From contig CAZMWM010000051.1 in NCBI GenBank assembly GCA_964570105.1, positions 1 through 13,186 on the forward strand: 13,186 bases of DNA, in the 5' to 3' direction. The stretch's first letter is position 1; each line of letters begins with the position of its first letter. Origin of the DNA: SIG673 sp964570105 (lineage in GTDB: Bacteria; Bacillota; Clostridia; Oscillospirales; CAG-272). This document shows positions 11,461-13,186 of the stretch, piece after piece. The translations under genes were made by a program, and so were the position numbers. Below the pieces are notes generated by a model, which saw nothing but the letters and a program-made list of their open reading frames with translations, did no database searches and was not told where the DNA came from.

Positions 11461-12931
11461 TATCGGTCACCGTCATATCCATCTCGGAGCTGTCGATCAC
11501 CCTCTTAAATCTCACGGGACGGCGGTCAAGCCCCCGGAGCGGAGCGGTCACCGCCGTGCCGGTAAGCTCGGACAGAGCGTCGATGGCGGCAGTTCCCTCG
11601 GGAGCTGTGCCGCCGCTGATCGCGGAATAGACGGAGGATGCGAATTTATACGGGCTTGCGGTGGATGCGACCAAAATGCGCCTTGCCGCGTCTGCGTGCT
11701 CGGAAAGATATTTTTGTGCGCTGTATATAGCCACCGCGGAATGAGTATCCGAGAGGTATCCGTACCTTTCGTATATCGCCTTCACGGTGGACGCGGTGCC
11801 GTTCTCGTCACAGAAATAACCGCAGAGATCGCTGTCTATCTGCGCTTTGACCTTATCGCTCACGGTGTAAGTCCCGGTCTCGGAAAGCGACCTCATATAG
11901 GACGCCGTCTCTTCGCTTCCGCAGACAAGGTAGAGCAGTCTTTCGAGATTGGACGATATAAGGATATCCATAGAGGGCGAGGTCGTGGTGTAAAACGTGC
12001 GGTTGCGGTCGTATCTTCCAGTGCGGAGGAAATCCGTAAGGACGTTGTTGCTGTTGGATGCGCAGATCAGCTTTCCTATCGGAAGCCCCATCTTTTTGGC
12101 TATCAGGGCGGCAAAGATGTTTCCGAAGTTTCCGGTGGGAACGCAGACATCGACGGTCTCGCCCTTTTCTATGTCATTTGCCGCGACAAGATCGCAATAT
12201 GCGGAGATATAGTAGACCACCTGCGGCACAAGTCTGCCCCAATTTATCGAGTTTGCGGAGGAGAAGAAATAGCCGCTTCTGTCCACTCTCTCCTTCATTT
12301 CGGGATCCGAGAATATGCGCTTGACGCCGCTCTGTGCGTCGTCGAAATTGCCCCTCACCGCGAAAACGTCAACATTGTTCCCCTCCTGCGTCGCCATCTG
12401 GAGCATCTGAACTCTGCTCACTCCGTCCACGGGATAATAGACCGCTATACGAACACCCTCCACGTCGCGGTAACCCTCAAGCGCCGCTTTTCCCGTGTCG
12501 CCGGATGTGGCAACGAGTATCAAGGCGGTGCGCTTCTCGTCCGTCTTGCGCAGTGCACGCGTGAAGAGACGGGGCATTATCTGAAGTGCCATATCCTTGA
12601 ACGCCGCCGTCGGACCGTGCCAAAGCTCCAGTATACGCATCCTGTCCCCGACAGCCGAGAGAGGTGCTGCACCTCCGGGAAAACGCGCCTCGCCGTACGC
12701 CTCGCGGCAGTCGTCGAGCAGCTCCTCGTAGGTATAGTCGGTCAGAAATTTCGAAAGAACGGTAGCCGCTCTCTCGGGGTAGCTCATTGATATCAGCCTG
12801 TCAAGCTCCCCCTCACAAAGCGTCGGGATGCTCTCCGGCATGAACAGTCCGCCATCGGCGGCAAGCCCCTGCTTTATCGCTTCCGCGGCGGTTGCTCTGC
12901 CGCCGTTTCCTCTCGTGCTCGTATAATACAT
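11450..12931 (-). CDS. thrC: Threonine synthase
   Basis: A PLP enzyme that converts O-phosphohomoserine to threonine, the last step of the threonine pathway. The 493 residues belong to the longer class of ThrC. The PLP lysine is Lys112 in LWHGPTAAFKDMALQ; the phosphate-binding region reads LVATSGDTGKAALEGY (139-154); the family N-terminus MYYTSTRGNGGRATAAEAIK is clear; and VCVPTGNFGNIFAALIAKKM supplies the conserved Gly-rich loop. The start at 12929-12931 has AGAAAGGA 9 nt upstream. It stands alone here, with no hom or thrB beside it. Upstream I find no convincing promoter in the first 100 nt and no T-box or threonine attenuator peptide. The stop codon lies inside the DUF1540 reading frame on the other strand. 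Confidence 0.96.
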   Translation of the reverse strand: MYYTSTRGNGGRATAAEAIKQGLAADGGLFMPESIPTLCEGELDRLISMSYPERAATVLSKFLTDYTYEELLDDCREAYGEARFPGGAAPLSAVGDRMRILELWHGPTAAFKDMALQIMPRLFTRALRKTDEKRTALILVATSGDTGKAALEGYRDVEGVRIAVYYPVDGVSRVQMLQMATQEGNNVDVFAVRGNFDDAQSGVKRIFSDPEMKERVDRSGYFFSSANSINWGRLVPQVVYYISAYCDLVAANDIEKGETVDVCVPTGNFGNIFAALIAKKMGLPIGKLICASNSNNVLTDFLRTGRYDRNRTFYTTTSPSMDILISSNLERLLYLVCGSEETASYMRSLSETGTYTVSDKVKAQIDSDLCGYFCDENGTASTVKAIYERYGYLSDTHSAVAIYSAQKYLSEHADAARRILVASTASPYKFASSVYSAISGGTAPEGTAAIDALSELTGTAVTAPLRGLDRRPVRFKRVIDSSEMDMTVTDIIG

Positions 12932-13059
12932 ATCTTCAAATCCTTTCTTTAACGTGATACGGTCGCCCTTGTACCGGTCTTGTATTTATGTTACTTATTG
13001 CAATTCAAGCAGTGTATTAGATGAAAGTCGAAAATAAATTGCGAAACGCAGATGATACC

Positions 13060-13162
13060 GTAGGGCGGGGGCTTGCTCCCATAGATGGGAACTTAAGCGC
13101 TATGACACACAGTTGCCAAAGACAACTGTGGCTTGCGTGGCAGAGCCACGCTACGCGCTAAG
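13060..13162. repeat. Palindromic intergenic element with three-way-junction fold
   Basis: An outer 8-bp stem (13092-13100 with one bulged A, pairing with 13155-13162) encloses two perfect hairpins: 8 bp at 13108-13130 (CACAGTTG/CAACTGTG) and 7 bp at 13135-13151 (GCGTGGC/GCCACGC, loop AGA). Just before it, a GGGGG...CTCCC hairpin (13067-13080) and a CCCA-TAGA-TGGG hairpin (13078-13089) share bases and exclude each other. The opening CCGTAGGGCGGGGGCTTGC resembles dispersed intergenic repeats I remember from Oscillospiraceae-like genomes. No ORF lies in it. The rest of the 255-nt gap before thrC (12932-13059) holds nothing I can name. Confidence 0.6.
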
Positions 13163-13186
13163 ATATAAAGCTTTGATTAAAATCCG

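Noticed and set aside
11366..12790. Long open frame (474 codons) on the plus strand opposite thrC
   Set aside because: Its product has no recognisable domain and is an antisense shadow of the clear threonine synthase; it also overlaps the DUF1540 gene's 3' end in another frame.
12932..13059. Threonine attenuator before thrC
   Set aside because: No short Thr/Ile-rich leader peptide and no terminator hairpin with a U tract are visible on the minus strand.

Overview
The window looks like chromosomal DNA of a low-to-medium-GC Gram-positive anaerobe of the Clostridia, most likely near the Oscillospiraceae/Ruminococcaceae. The assignment rests on the aroQ-pepP-efp gene order, a CD1247-type and a DUF1540 small protein, a YqeG phosphatase, and Shine-Dalgarno sequences of the form AGAAAGGA that match the usual Firmicutes 16S tail. 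Species cannot be told from this sequence. I see no tRNA, rRNA, CRISPR array, transposase or phage gene.

Left block (1-4624, all minus strand, transcribed right to left): yqeG (HAD phosphatase), an endonuclease IV-like TIM-barrel gene, aroQ (3-dehydroquinase), pepP (Xaa-Pro peptidase), efp (elongation factor P), a CD1247-type coiled-coil protein with an Asp-rich tail, and the 5' end of proS (prolyl-tRNA synthetase). A strong promoter lies before yqeG, a second lies in the pepP-efp gap, and a hairpin terminator follows efp. PepP, EF-P and ProRS all deal with proline in translation or turnover.

Centre (4625-6660, plus strand): a single gene for a cytoplasmic GH123/DUF4091-type glycosidase-like protein, transcribed divergently from yqeG. 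It has a strong promoter and a leader of about 170 nt that is almost wholly a row of back-to-back small hairpins ending at the ribosome binding site. This is the most unusual structure in the window. The gene ends at a bidirectional terminator shared with clpX.

Right-centre (6715-10359, minus): the classical proteostasis set tig-clpP-clpX (trigger factor, ClpP protease, ClpX unfoldase). tig has a near-consensus promoter and a hairpin at the start of its transcript. clpX has a strong Shine-Dalgarno placed far upstream, with a small hairpin filling the gap.

Right end (10383-13186): a COG1768-type metallophosphoesterase (minus), a divergent 71-residue DUF1540 Cys-rich protein (plus) that overlaps tail-to-tail with thrC (threonine synthase, minus), and, upstream of thrC, a palindromic element that folds as a three-way junction and looks like a dispersed intergenic repeat.
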